Assembly: GCA_905182985.1 (NCBI GenBank)
Contig: CAJJDN010000049.1
Location: 482,050-546,049, forward strand
Reading direction: 5' to 3'
Length of the DNA: 64,000 nt
Source of the DNA: Paramecium sonneborni
Taxonomy: Eukaryota > Ciliophora > Oligohymenophorea > Peniculida > Parameciidae
Every line of letters begins with the position of its first letter. Positions within the stretch are counted from its first letter, which is position 1. The translations under genes and the position numbers were made by a program. This document shows positions 1 to 11,554 of the stretch, in pieces. The notes beneath the pieces were generated by a model. That model was given only the letters and a program-made list of their open reading frames with translations, made no database searches and was not told the origin of the DNA.

Positions 1-84
1 TACATATACTGGAATCTACTATAAATAAACATTATTCAACCACTAAATGATCCTTAGAAAGAATCCGGAGGGGCATGTTAATGA
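1..84 (+). CDS. 3' end of an unidentified gene (partial)
   Basis: The frame starting at base 1 is open under the ciliate code (TAA/TAG = Gln) and closes at TGA 82-84, giving a 27-residue C-terminal end that finishes GGACQ. Nothing in this short tail identifies a family. The gene continues off the left edge. The next gene starts about 200 bp downstream, and the gap is plain AT-rich sequence. Confidence 0.45.
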
Positions 85-281
85 TTGATTTGTCTCTCTA
101 TTTTTGGATTCTATTTTGTTCTTGCAATATAGCAATTCATCATCATTATAACAAATAATATTATATATTATATACTCTAAATTATTTATAATTTTATATC
201 ATTTTATATTCATTAAATTCAATATTTATATTTTATAAACTCATTCAATTCTTTCAATTTTTTAATATTATATTTAATAGT

Positions 282-949
282 ATGGGTTGTTCTGCATAAA
301 AACAAAAACAAAATTCTTAGGAACCTCCTCCTAAGCAATATGACATAGAACAGTAGCTGGCATTGAAAGAAGAATAGATAACGCATTTAGAAAAATTAAT
401 TGAGGAATATAAAAGTAATAATAAGCACAGCTTAGTTGAAGTTAAGATGCTTGGTAAAAATATTTCAGATTATTAGAACTTGATAAAATTAAAAAATAAA
501 GAGATAATATGATTAAATATGCAAAAGTGAATGTTATTATTAAATGTCAAGTTGAAGATGCACAAGCAATACAGGGTACTGCAGAGAACAGAGTAAAAAA
601 TCAAAAAGATATTATAACAATGAATGATTAGAATATAGTAATTAAGGAAACAGAAATAGAAAATGCAAATAGAATTAATGATCAAAGAAATGATCTTGAT
701 TATATGCAATAATAAGAAAATGATGTATATTCCTTAGATAAAAGTATATATACCTCTATGTAATTAGATTAAACTTCATAAATTAACTCGTCAGCACAAT
801 AATAAAGGCTAGGCACTACTGTCAATTATAATTCATAAGCAAAAATCACTTAAACTAATTCAAGTTACTAGCCTCCTCAATAACGATTATAAAGTTACCA
901 AGGTTAAAAGCCTTAATAAATTTAAAAAATTGTATAAATGCAGCAATGA
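282..949 (+). CDS. Coiled-coil protein with N-terminal MGC acylation signal
   Basis: This 214-aa protein starts at ATG 282 and stops at TGA 947-949, with one 23-nt intron at 454-476 (GTA...TAG). It begins MGCSAQKQK. A Gly at position 2 and a Cys at position 3 are the classical context for N-myristoylation plus palmitoylation, so membrane attachment is likely (inference). Residues of about 20-75 form a charged heptad-like coiled coil, and the last 60 residues are Gln/Ser-rich and probably disordered. No catalytic motif is visible. It could be a flagellar or cortical adaptor, but no family is recognised. Confidence 0.75.
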
Positions 950-1074
950 ATAATTTTATCTAGTAGTAGCCCTTAATATATTTAATATTTTAAATTAGAT
1001 ATTTTAAGTATTTAATAATTTTTTAATTTATTAAAAATTGATTAATATAAATATATATAGTACAAAAATGAAAT

Positions 1075-2859
1075 TCATTCATTTTTTTGATTATTTTCAA
1101 TTTTCTGAAAACTAAAAGTTTTAATAGGAATCATTTTGTAAACAGGTTTAGGGGGTAATTCAGCAGGTGGAGGATAAACTAATCTTTTTTGATTTTAAGA
1201 TGTATTTAAATTTTAGTGTTAATTTGCAAATACTGTTTTTCTTACTGCACTAATAGGTCTGTTTATAGCTGTTATGCTACTAAAAGGACGTTATTATGAA
1301 GTTGTTCTGGTTTATGGAATGACAGTATTTCTTCCTGTTAATTATTATAAAGATTAACCATCCAAATCACTAAAGGATTAGTTGGTTGATAATCTTTTAA
1401 TAGGTTTTAATTAAGAAGGCTTAACATCAACTTAGACTTTTAATGTTCTCTCTAAATTCTTAACTTATTCAAGTTATTAATTAATCATACTGTCTCTTTC
1501 TTTAGGTTTAGGCGGCATAAATTATTCATAATAATCTTTATTCTTCCTGTTAATAGATATAAATGTACTTCATCTGGATAAATTTTGATGTAACCATTTA
1601 AGTGTTTATCTTCTTAAAGACTGATTTTATTTGATTGTTTTTCTTTTTCTTCTAAACTCATTTTAAGAGGTCTTTAATATATAGGAGCTCTTTTTGAATC
1701 TAAATATATTTTTTTTGGTTTATTTTTGACATCAAGTAAGATTAAGGTATCAAGTATTAAATTTCTTTTGATAATTTTATCTAAAGGAGTATCTGTTGAA
1801 AATGAAGGAGTATGATTGACTTCTAATAACCAAGGTTTAAGGGAAGAATCTAAAAGTATATCAAATCCAAACAATTCAAAACATTATTCAATTCCATCAT
1901 TATTATGCTATTATGATCTATATAAGTGAGACAATTCTCCTTAGACACTTTGAATAGTTTTAACAATAACTTGTTTTATTTAATTAAGTAATTATTTAAC
2001 ATCATGACCTTAATCTTGTAAATACTTTTTATAAAATATGAATTTATACTTTCAAAACAGACGATAAGGATCTCTTATGTCCAACATCATCTTTATTTGT
2101 ATCATTATTAAATACAAAATCTTTACTTCTTTTATTAATTGCATAATTTGTTAAATGCATTGTGACACTGCCTAAATTTTTCTTTTATGGCCTTACATAT
2201 TTTTTAGTTGAAAATCTTGCTAGTCCCTCTTAATACATAAATATCTTTAATGGATAAATGGATTTTAAGAGTACATAGATTCTGATAATTTAATAATTTT
2301 ATACCTAAGATCAAATTTCAATCCATCTATTAAGAATGGATTACTCAGATATTCTTATACAACATAATGTTTATCTAAAAATGGATCCAGTTTTTTAGTT
2401 AAAAATATTCCCCTGCCTTAACAATTTGCTTCTGGTTTTACAATAAAAATTGCTGTTCCCTATTTCTATCTTACCTCCTCACTTTAATAAGGTAATTGCC
2501 ATGTTCTTGGAAAGAAATCATAATCATCAGGATACATTTTCCTCATCCTGTTCAAATTTCGACATAGTTCATTCTTTTTACCTAACATATAAGATCCAGG
2601 AAAATGATTAATTCTCTAGTATGGCAATAAACGACGATATTCTTCATCAGTTACATAACAGTCTTTCCAAAAGATATGACATTCAATCTCTGAAGGTGAC
2701 ACCTTCCATTCTAACAGCTGAACTGCTTCTTCTATTACTTTATATTTGGTTTCTAGATTTACGATACTATTTTATACATTCTAAGTTGATAAGTATTTTT
2801 CTTTTTATGAAATTCCTTGGTATTTCAGCCAATTATTGTAGAGTCATTAAATCATTCAT
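1075..2859 (-). CDS. Tubulin tyrosine ligase-like (TTLL6-type) glutamylase
   Basis: This 561-aa TTLL-family enzyme ATP-dependently adds glutamate to tubulin tails, normally on ciliary axonemes and basal bodies. Family landmarks run in order from the N-terminus: [18 protein letters not shown] followed by [22 protein letters not shown] (ATP-grasp nucleotide site), [28 protein letters not shown], then [18 protein letters not shown] with the metal-binding Glu and Asn. The C-terminal 130 residues are basic and Gln-rich. The first exon is short and starts at ATG 2859; an in-frame ATG at 2907 is an alternative. Introns are 2753-2777, 2282-2304 (CAG acceptor), 2025-2049 and 1543-1568 (AAG acceptors). 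The order of motifs is closest to TTLL6/13 polyglutamylases; the subfamily is inferred. Confidence 0.92.
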
Positions 2860-3317
2860 ACTTGTATTTTAATATTTATACTTATTTATTATGATTAATA
2901 TATTCATCCTTATAATTATCACTATCACACACAAATATGATAGAAGGATATTAATTTGATAATTTTCTATACAATATTACAAAAAAAAATAAAATCATTC
3001 AAAATCTATTCTAAATCTAAAAAGATTAAATAATAGAAGAGTAAATATTTTTTAATAGTATTTTATATTATTCATCTAATATTTTCACTTTTTCTGAAAA
3101 TTTTCAAATCTTAACCTATTGCTTGCATTAATTAAAAACTACTTATATTGAATAAGAGTACTTTTTATAACAATCTTTGAATTTGAACTTTGTTGTTTGT
3201 CTTTTAGATCTAATAATAATAATTCTAAACAATTTTAGAATGATATTTGAAAAAGAAAATATTTTAATTATTTCTAATAATTATCTACTCCATTAATTTA
3301 ATTTAATATTAATTATT
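2860..3317. other. Intergenic stretch between divergent genes
   Basis: These 458 bp of AT-rich sequence separate the divergent TTLL and Na+/H+ exchanger genes and should hold both promoters. I see no convincing coding frame, RNA gene or repeat. Confidence 0.5.
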
Positions 3318-4843
3318 ATGTTTTAAGTGGAAGCATTAATTGTTGTAATTATATTGGTGTGCTATATTCTTACAGCACATTTAATTGCTGTAAAAAGAAT
3401 AAAATTTCTTCATGAATCAGTAGTTGCCATTTTGATGGGCATCTTTGCAGCTCTTTTCATTAAATATGTATATATGATAATCTTGAATTTAGATTTTTAA
3501 TGAAGATGTTCATTTCGATACAGAATTGTTCTTTAACTTTTTGTTGCCTCCCATCATATTTGCAGCAGGATACAATATGCATAGAAATCATTTTTTTGAT
3601 AATTTTTGGCTAATCTCTTATCATGGAATAATATGCACAATTTTGACATTTGTTATTTTGAGTGCATTTGCTTTATTCATGAATGAAACAAGTTTAGTAT
3701 AATAGAAAATGGGATAAGATGAGATACTCCTATTGACAGCTACTCTGTGTGCAACTGTAAACGTGTTAAAATATTACTCTTTAGGACACAGTTGCTGCGC
3801 TCACATTAATCAAAGAAACAGAATATCCAATACTTAATTCAGTCTTGTTTGGTGAAGGAATTTTTAATGATGCTGTATCAATTCTAATTTTTCGATCAGT
3901 TAAAAAATACCTTTCAGAAGATGGTGGATTCTCAAATTTATCTATGAATATTTCTATACATTTATGTGTCGATTTCATATACTTGCTAATGATGTCCCTA
4001 CTTGTAGGTGTTATTATAGGAGCATTATCATCATTATTATTTAAATATTGTGATTCTTTACTAAATCATCCTGTCAAAGAGACATCCTTAATATTATTAT
4101 TGGGTTATGCATCATATTTAGTATCAGAATCATTACATTTAAGTGGAATTTTAAGTTTATTTTGTTGTGGAATTATAATGGCAGTTTATACATATCCCAA
4201 TATATCTTTATAAGCATAACATGGTACTTAGTTGGCTTTTGATACAATTGGCTATTTAGTTGAAGCTTTTGTATTTGCATATCTAGGAATCACAACTTTA
4301 TAAGTTGATTATGAATAAATTCCTTGGGGTTTTTCATTGTTATTGCTATTATCTGTAATTTTAGCCAGATTGGTTACAGTTTTTATTTTACCATGCTGTT
4401 ACTTTCTGATGAATAAATAATTTAAATTAAATACTTAAGAACTATTTGTAGTTTGGTATTCTGGTTTAATAAGAGGTGTAATAGCATTTGCACTTTGTAT
4501 TACAATCAAGACAGCAAATAGTGAAATAATCTAAGGTTGTGTTTTAGTGATAGTCTTAATAACAACAATCTTTGGTTCAATTTTATTAGATAGCTTTGTT
4601 GGACTGATTGGTATGAAGAGAGCTGATCCAGAATTAAATTAAATATAAGAATTTATGTTGAGTCAATCTAGTGAGACTGATTCAAGTGTCTCTTATTATA
4701 AAACTATAGGGGAATAAAAATAATAATAAAAAAACTTATCTAAAAAAGGATTGTGGGGAGGAATAGAATAGAATTTTGTTAGACCAATCTTCTAAAAGCC
4801 TAAAACAAATTAAATTTCTGAAATTAGTATGCATACAATGTGA
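3318..4843 (+). CDS. Sodium/proton exchanger (CPA1/NHE, SLC9 type)
   Basis: This 490-aa membrane antiporter exchanges Na+ (or K+) for H+. It starts at ATG 3318 and stops at TGA 4841-4843. Introns are 3468-3492 and 3757-3784. Diagnostic NHE signatures are visible: [17 protein letters not shown], then [13 protein letters not shown] across the second splice junction (the ND/TD transport site region), then [13 protein letters not shown], the core Asn-Asp motif. About 11-12 hydrophobic segments fill residues 1-430, including [12 protein letters not shown] near the end. The cytosolic tail after residue 430 is short and Gln/Ser-rich, unlike the long regulatory tails of animal NHE1. Plasma membrane or vacuolar location cannot be read from the sequence. 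Confidence 0.93.
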
Positions 4844-4895
4844 ATTTATATTTAGATATATATATATTAATATGTATTGGTGTTTTTACACTTTT

Positions 4896-5649
4896 TCAAC
4901 AACACCCTGAATCGTCTTTTTTCTTTTTCTTTTATGGTTAGAGCTACTATTATTGATTATCTTGGGATTCAGATAGTGCAATAGAGATTTTATTATCGTT
5001 TTTACGCATAGTTTCATTGATATAGTTTAGGAAAACTAATTTGGCTGCTTCGGTGAATGCATATAATAGAATTCACTCAATACCAAATCAACATTTTGAT
5101 TGCTTTTAGCACTAGTCTCAAAGAATAAATTTATGCCCTTTTCGTCAATAAACGATTTTCCTTCATCATAGGAGACTTGGCGTCTAAAATGATATAGAAT
5201 TATACTGTTCCTCCAAATCATTTTAAGCACCAACCAAAACAGTCACAATATTTGGCGAGGCATTTTCTTTTGCTTCTTTTAACCATCCATCCAATTTTTC
5301 TAAAGTATCTCGTCTATTTGATATTAATTTAATTTTACTTAGTAATATTATAGACTAAAAATACTGCAGTAACATTCCTATAAAAGGATCTTACAATAGA
5401 TCTGAATGATTCTTATCCAGCTGTGTCCCATATTTATAACTTTATTTTTGTATTTGCATCAATCTCCACTGTTTTTGAAGAGAATTCCACACCGATTGTG
5501 ACATTATATTCAGAGGCAAATTCATCTTTTGTATATCTTAATAGTAGACAGGACTTCCCGACACCTCAATGATTCAATTAATTAATACCGCTTTCTCCAA
5601 TTATGATAAATTTAAACAATGGTGTTTTATCAACTGAGGAATTCATCAT
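4896..5649 (-). CDS. Rab-family small GTPase (Rab2/4/14-like), odd G4 motif
   Basis: This is a membrane-traffic GTPase of about 219 aa. The P-loop GESGVGKS is interrupted by an intron (5565-5588); then come VTIGVEF (switch I), WDTAGQESFRSI (switch II), ETSAK (G5) and a double-Cys end, GCC, for geranylgeranylation. AGQESFRSI and RRDTL-type residues resemble Rab2/4/14. The G4 guanine-specificity motif, normally NKxD, reads AQND, so Asn and Lys are both replaced. Other introns are 5314-5338 and 5184-5205. Near the C-terminus, frame continuity to [10 protein letters not shown] requires removing a further 23 nt (5061-5083) that begins GTA but ends AT instead of AG. Either the acceptor is atypical or there is a frameshift. 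Confidence 0.88.
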
Positions 5650-5674
5650 CGTAAATTCTTTAATATTTTAATTT

Positions 5675-8080
5675 ATGTCAAAAAAACAGAAGCATACTCA
5701 AAAATAGACCAAAAAAGTATTATCTTAAGACATAAATGAGAGCGATCAATCACATTTCTTCTGCCTTCTTGCTGATGATTATGAAGTAAGCATTATTTTC
5801 AATTATAATAGAATAATGATAATATTAAAGTAGCTTAGAAAATACTTGGAGATTACAAAACACTTCTTGAGTACCCTGCTAGTAAATTTTGGGCTACCAT
5901 CTCCTACAATTTAAACCTCTAAAATTCTTTAGACCTTTTTTTGAGGTATGCTCCAAGAAAATACTTTCTCAAAGAACCTCTTCATTTCACAGGATATTAT
6001 GGAGTACTTATTAAAGAAATTTTTAAATGTGTCTTTACTATCTATCTTCGATTAATAGATTTATAAAATGAAGATGCCATTCTTTATGAGTAAATTAGTG
6101 CACATGAATTAGTGTACTAAAAATGGATTTTTGATGTCATGAAATTAACTGATATTTGCACAATATATGCTGATTAAAATGAGAGTAATAAATTAAATTT
6201 CTATAAGTTTAGATGCTGTAAAGAAAATTTGTTAATTTGTGTTCAATTATTAAGCATATCAAGATGATTATAAATCAACAATAGATTCATTTTTAAAAAA
6301 TGTACTTTCAAAAATCTATGAGGAGATATTTTTAATTAACAATAAATCAGCAAATGAAAATGAAATAATTATTACCGATGTTGAATAAAAAATGGAATTG
6401 CTAACTTTAATTTTAGATTCAATTGAGACAGTGATAGTTTGGGCAAAGTATTTTCCATAAAAGTAATATCTATTTAAGCCAGAAATCATATAATGTTTTG
6501 AATAGATATTTTATGAATTGATTATGGCAAAAGGATATAATAGAGGAAGTACATAATTAGCAGGTGTATGGAAACCATAATTTTTATAAAATTTACATTA
6601 CTTTTTGAAACAAGCTATTTAAAGATTGATTGATTTCTTTGTTTTATACATGTAATATGTTGAAGAGTTGATAATGACAAAATAGATAAAACAATGTTAG
6701 GAACATATGATGTATTTGATTTAGAATTTTGGTACAATAAAAAGGAAATTTAAATCTAAAAAGGGAAATTAAAGTTAGAATAAAGAATGGACTCTTTTTG
6801 AAGCACTTTATGAAAATAATTTTAACATGATTGAATTATTAACGAATACACCATGGAATTAAATTAATTTACCAAAAGATGATATTGAAGAAGTAACACT
6901 TCTAATGACAACAGTATTGGATGAGAGAGAGAGACTTAAAGATAGGTTGAATAATAATGAATAAGAGAATTTCGATGTTTTTGAAAACTTTGATCCAGTG
7001 TAATCTATTCTTCCAAAGGAAGTCTTAGAGGCGGAAGATAAATAAGAGGTGGAGGATTAAGAAGAGGATGTAAAAGAGGAGGGAAATGTGGAAGTGAAAT
7101 AAGTAGAAGAGAAACTAGTTGAAATAATATCAAAAAAGAAATAAAAATTAACATTTGATCAGCCATTAAAGGATAGAATAGAGATGGCAGAGATAACAGC
7201 AAAATTATATAATGATGAACCAGATGATACATATGATTATTAAGAAGCATTATAAAGACCAGAGAAGGAATATACAAGTAGTGATGAGGATGAATTAGAT
7301 GATTATGTTCCTAATGATCATTTTATGAGATATGCATAGCCACCTTCTAAGAAGTCATTAAATTCATAAGTTAATTCAGGACATAGTTTGAGTTATTAGA
7401 ATTTAGATAGTAATAATGATAAGTAGATAAAAATTTTAAAGAAACCAAATAAACAATAGTAATAATATAAAGAATAACGTAATGATTAAGGTTTTAGTGA
7501 TGAGGAGGATAATCAATTTGAGAATAACAAAAATAAAAGCAGTTATAATGATAACCGTGGTTTTTAAGAGAAGACATAGAAAGTATTTGTTAGAGATAAT
7601 CAATATAACAACAACAACAACAACAATAATAATAATGAATACCAAAGGAATCAAAAGAAATACAATAACAACAGTAATTATCAGAAGACAGATAATCGAA
7701 ATAAAACTAGGAATTAAGAAAATTCAAGGAATGATGATTCTTATAAAAGAGATGATTATGATAGAGAAGATAGAATTTAAGGAAATAGCAATCATAATAA
7801 GAAGGTTCTATAGAATGAGAGAAATAGAGATGGTGGTTATGTTGGAAGTAATAAAACAAAGACATAATAAGAATATGAGGAGAAACAAGAGAGTAATTAA
7901 GGATAGTAGTATTAGTAGAAATAAAATAATAACAAATAATAATAAACAAGAAAGAATTTAAATTCAAAAGCTGCTTAGTATGAAATTTATGTTCCTAAGG
8001 AGGATAATGAAATAAAAGAATACTAAGTTTAAGAATAGAGGTAAGAAAAGAAACAACATAGAGGATCAAAGAGATATTGA
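5675..8080 (+). CDS. ASCC2: ASCC2/Cue3-like CUE-domain protein (ribosome quality control)
   Basis: This 783-aa protein has introns 5786-5811 and 6185-6212. The N-terminal half matches the helical ASCC2 domain: FWATISYNLNLQNSLDLFLRY is followed by APRKYF, then later NAVKKICQFVFNYQ. A region near residue 360 (LPKDDIEEVTLLM, VLDERERL) is weakly CUE-like, as expected for ubiquitin binding. Further on is an acidic block with the family signature YNDEPDDTYD. In animals ASCC2 (yeast Cue3) acts with the ASCC3/Slh1 helicase to split collided, ubiquitinated ribosomes and in alkylation repair. The last 250 residues are Asn/Gln/Arg-rich and disordered, far more repetitive than in animals. The family call rests on motif spacing read by eye. 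Confidence 0.75.
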
Positions 8081-8193
8081 GTATATAATAATAAATAAAT
8101 TTAATCTAGAATTTCTAGAATTTACTATTGAGAGACTATTTAATTTAATTGTGGGTAATTTTGACAAATAAATTATTTGTTTATAAATTGTTA

Positions 8194-10010
8194 ATGATTT
8201 CTTCATCTAGAAAGCTCTTTGGCAACATAATTTTGGGAAAATCCCTTGTTACTACTCCAGTTTTCTTTGTAGGAAAGGAATTGAGTTTTGGATAAGAATG
8301 CAGATAATAGATGTTAAGAGGTTGTGACAAATTAGCTGATGCAGTCTAAACAACTCTTGGACCAAAAGGAAGAAATGTAGTAATAGATTAAGCTTTTGGT
8401 GGTCCAAAAATAACAAAAGATGGAGTAACTGTAGCAAAAGCTATTGAATTTTCTAACAGATTTGAAAATATTGGAGCATAATTGGTAAAATCAGTAGCAT
8501 CAAAAGCTAATGATGAAGCTGGTGATGGTACAACAACAGCTACAGTTTTAGCAAGAGCCATATTTAAAGAGGGTGTAAAAAGTGTTGCAGCTGGACTTAA
8601 TGTAAGATTTAGTTATTAATCTTAATTAGCCTATGGATTTAAGAAGAGGAATAAATTTAGCATGTGATGCTGTTGTTCAAGATTTAAAAAATAGATCTAA
8701 ATAAGTTAAATCTAAAGAAATGATTGAAAATGTTGCTACAATCTCTGCTAATGGAGATGTTGAAATTGGAAAATTGATTGCAGAACTTATGGATAAAGTA
8801 GGAGAACATGGAACCATCACTGTTTCTGATGGAAAAACACTTCATCATGAAATTGAATTTGTCGAAGGTATGAAATTCGACAGAGGATATATCAGTCCTT
8901 ATTTTGCTACTGATCCAAAGACATAAAAAACAGAATTTGAAAAACCATATATTTTGATCACAGATAAAAAGATCTCTTCTATTTAAACTATTCTCCCTAT
9001 TTTAGAACATGTAGTTAGAGAAAATAAACCACTCTTAATTATTGCTGATGATGTTGAATCAGAAGCTTTAGCTTAATTAGTGCTTAATAAATTAAGAGGT
9101 GGGCTCAAAGTATGTGCTGTTAAAGCCCCTGCTTTTGGAGTAATAATTATTTATATATTCATAGGATAATAGAAAAGCTATATTAAATGATATTGCTATC
9201 TTAACTGGAGCTACAGTTGTTACAGAAGATGTTGGATTGACTTTAGATAAGTCAGATCACACTGTTCTTGGATAATGCAAATCTGCCATCGTTAATAAAG
9301 ATGATACCATCATTATGGATGGAATTGGAACTAAGGAAAGCATAAATGAAAGATGTGAAATAATCAAAGCTTAATTACAAGAATGCACTTCTGATTATGA
9401 TAAAGAAAAATACAAAGAAAGATTGGCTAAATTATTAGGAGGAGTTGGTGTCATCAAAGTTGGTGGAGCTTCAGAGGTTGAAGTAGGTGAAATTAAAGAT
9501 AGAATCACAGATGCTTTAAATGCTACTAGAGCTGCTGTTGATGAAGGCATTGTTGTTGGTAAATTTGTTTTATTAATAATATTTAGGTGGTGGATGTGCT
9601 TTATTGTATGCTACCAGAGTTTTAGATAAACTTAAGGGAGACAACTTTGATTAAAATATTGGAATCCAAATTGTTAAAAAAGCTATTGAATTACCATGCA
9701 GAACTATTGTTGAAAATGCTGGAGAAGAAGGAGCTGTTGTTGTAGGAAAATTATTAGAAGGACAAGACGAAGAATTTGGATATGATGCATCAAAATCATA
9801 ATATGTAAACATGATCAAGGCAGGTATCATCGATCCTACTAAAGTTGTAAGAACTGCACTTGTTGATGCTGCATCTGTAGCTAGTTTAATGACAACTACA
9901 GAGTAAATTTTTTATTTTATCTTAGATGTATGATTGTTGAAGGAAAAAAAGATGAAAAAGCAGGAACCCCAAATATGGGAGGAATGGGAGGAATGGAAGG
10001 AATGTATTGA
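8194..10010 (+). CDS. HSP60: Mitochondrial chaperonin HSP60
   Basis: This 570-aa group I chaperonin forms the ring that folds imported mitochondrial proteins with ATP and HSP10. The first 25 residues ([14 protein letters not shown]...) are basic and hydroxylated, as a mitochondrial presequence should be. KELSFG begins the mature domain. TLGPKGR (54-60) and GDGTTTA (110-116) are the ATP-binding motifs, and GGGCALLYA marks the C-terminal equatorial domain. The protein ends with a GGM repeat tail ([11 protein letters not shown]), typical of HSP60. Introns are 8602-8629, 9140-9164, 9559-9586 and 9903-9925. The gene converges on the VAP-like gene, with only 25 bp between the two stop codons. Confidence 0.98.
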
Positions 10011-10035
10011 TATAGTGATTATTGTTCATTTAGTA

Positions 10036-11086
10036 TCAAAAAAGTTATTAAATCTTTTTTAACAATGCTCCTAAAATTAAACATATAACACTAACAATTA
10101 ACAAATGGCCGATTAATATTTGTTAGTCTTCTAGAAAAAATAAAATAATATAAAATACATTTATTGTTTTCTTTGTTTTTGAACATTGCTTTAAATTTTA
10201 ATTTTTCTAATTCTTCATTCAATTAATCTTTGCTTGTCTTAATTTAATCAATTTGTTTGAGAATCTATTGTTCTTTTAATTTAAGAGTGCTAATGTATTA
10301 AGTTTGTTCAATTTTCATGATGGAAGTTTATGATCGTATTCCTGATACTTCATGGTTGGACCTTTCCTCATCATTGCATCTAAAATTGCCAGATTAATAA
10401 GGTTCATTGTTATAACTTTGTTCAGGATCAATTTTATCCTCAAATTATTCGTTGGGTTCTTGAGGAATTTCATTTGCTTCTGTGAAAAAGGTCGGTTATT
10501 TAACTTCTCTACTCAAATTAGCACTTAATCTACTAGCATCCTAAAGAACAGGACTAATACTAGGATTATTGTTAAATATATTGGAAGTCCTACTTTCTTA
10601 TCCATCAAGACTATTTTTATGAAGAATGTGATCTTGTAATCGACTAAAAGTATGTTATGATCTTTGTAATTGTTATGGCTCTTATTTCATGATTTCTTCA
10701 AAATTGTTTTTTTTATCTGATTGTTGGGTACTAGATGTATCTGAATTGACATTCATTCTAATTGAAAGTGTTTGAGTGGCTAAGAGACCAGGTTGTTTTT
10801 CAACCCATAATTAAGGGTTAGAAAATTCAAGCATATCAAGATATTCTTCAACATAATTAATGGCTTCAAGTAAGACATCAATATCAGATTGACTAGTTTT
10901 ATTAGTGACAGAAATTAATTTCCTTTCATTTGGAGAGATCATACCATAAGAAGGCATAATTCTAATATGGTTATCATTTTTGAATCTAAAAAGGATTGGA
11001 TGATCAACAATGTTGATGACTTGAAAAGTTGTTTGTTTTCTATGATGAATTTAAAATGGAGGTTAAGGTGAGATTGAGAAGAGCAT
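10036..11086 (-). CDS. VAP-like tail-anchored MSP-domain protein
   Basis: This 340-aa protein starts at ATG 11086, with a single intron at 10131-10158. Residues 1-125 form a Major Sperm Protein fold: LFSISPQPPF, TTFQVINIVDHPILFRFK, then RIMPSYGMISPNER, which corresponds to the FFAT-binding face of VAPs. A 150-residue disordered linker is followed by a coiled coil (about 260-305) and a single C-terminal hydrophobic helix, ILIGHLLIVSVICLILGALL. This MSP + coiled coil + tail-anchor order is the VAPA/VAPB/Scs2 architecture, which tethers the ER to other organelles and lipid-transfer proteins. The tail helix appears only after the intron is removed. The family is clear; orthology to VAPA/B is inferred. 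Confidence 0.85.
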
Positions 11087-11126
11087 AAATTTATATATCT
11101 TTTTTAATTAATATTTTAAAAATCAG

Positions 11127-11517
11127 ATGGCAAGAGCAGCAAAAGACACAAGACCAATAGCAGATTAAGCAACATCAGAAGCAGCATGTACATATGCAGC
11201 CCTTATTTTATATGAGGATAATTAAGATGTACTTGAAAATGTGATAAAAGATTGATGCCACAAAATTAGCTAAGATTATAAAAGCTTCAAATTTAAGAGT
11301 TGAACCAATATGGACTAAAGTTTTTGAGAAAGCTCTTAAAGGAAAAAGAATTGGCGATTTATTGCATGGTAGTAGTGGAAGTACAGTCAATGCTCCATAA
11401 ACATAAACATCATCAACACCTGCAGTTGCTGAGAGTAAAAAGGCAGAGCCAGTTAAAGAAGTAAAGAAAGTTGAAGAACCAGAGGAGGATGTTGATATGG
11501 GTGGTTTGTTTGATTGA
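11127..11517 (+). CDS. RPLP1: 60S acidic ribosomal protein P1 (stalk)
   Basis: This 122-aa protein stops at TGA 11515-11517. Removing a 22-nt intron at 11229-11250 (AAG acceptor) gives a continuous P1 frame: a helical dimerisation domain (YAALILYED, DATKLAKIIKASNLRVEP), a charged hinge rich in Ala/Lys/Glu, and the near-universal acidic end DVDMGGLFD, which recruits translation factors to the ribosomal stalk. VEPIWTKVFEKAL matches P1 rather than P2. A start 20 residues longer than usual comes from the short basic prefix ARAAKDTRPIADQ. The gene lies 37 bp before the CDK gene on the same strand. Confidence 0.93.
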
Positions 11518-11554
11518 AATGAAAATAAAAATCGTACATTAATATTTTAATATT

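Noticed and set aside
7482..7961. Long alternative open frame on the plus strand inside the ASCC2-like tail
   Set aside because: It is the +1 frame of the Asn/Gln/Arg-rich repeat region of the real gene; its composition (Ile/Thr runs from shifted AAT/AAC repeats) is not protein-like.
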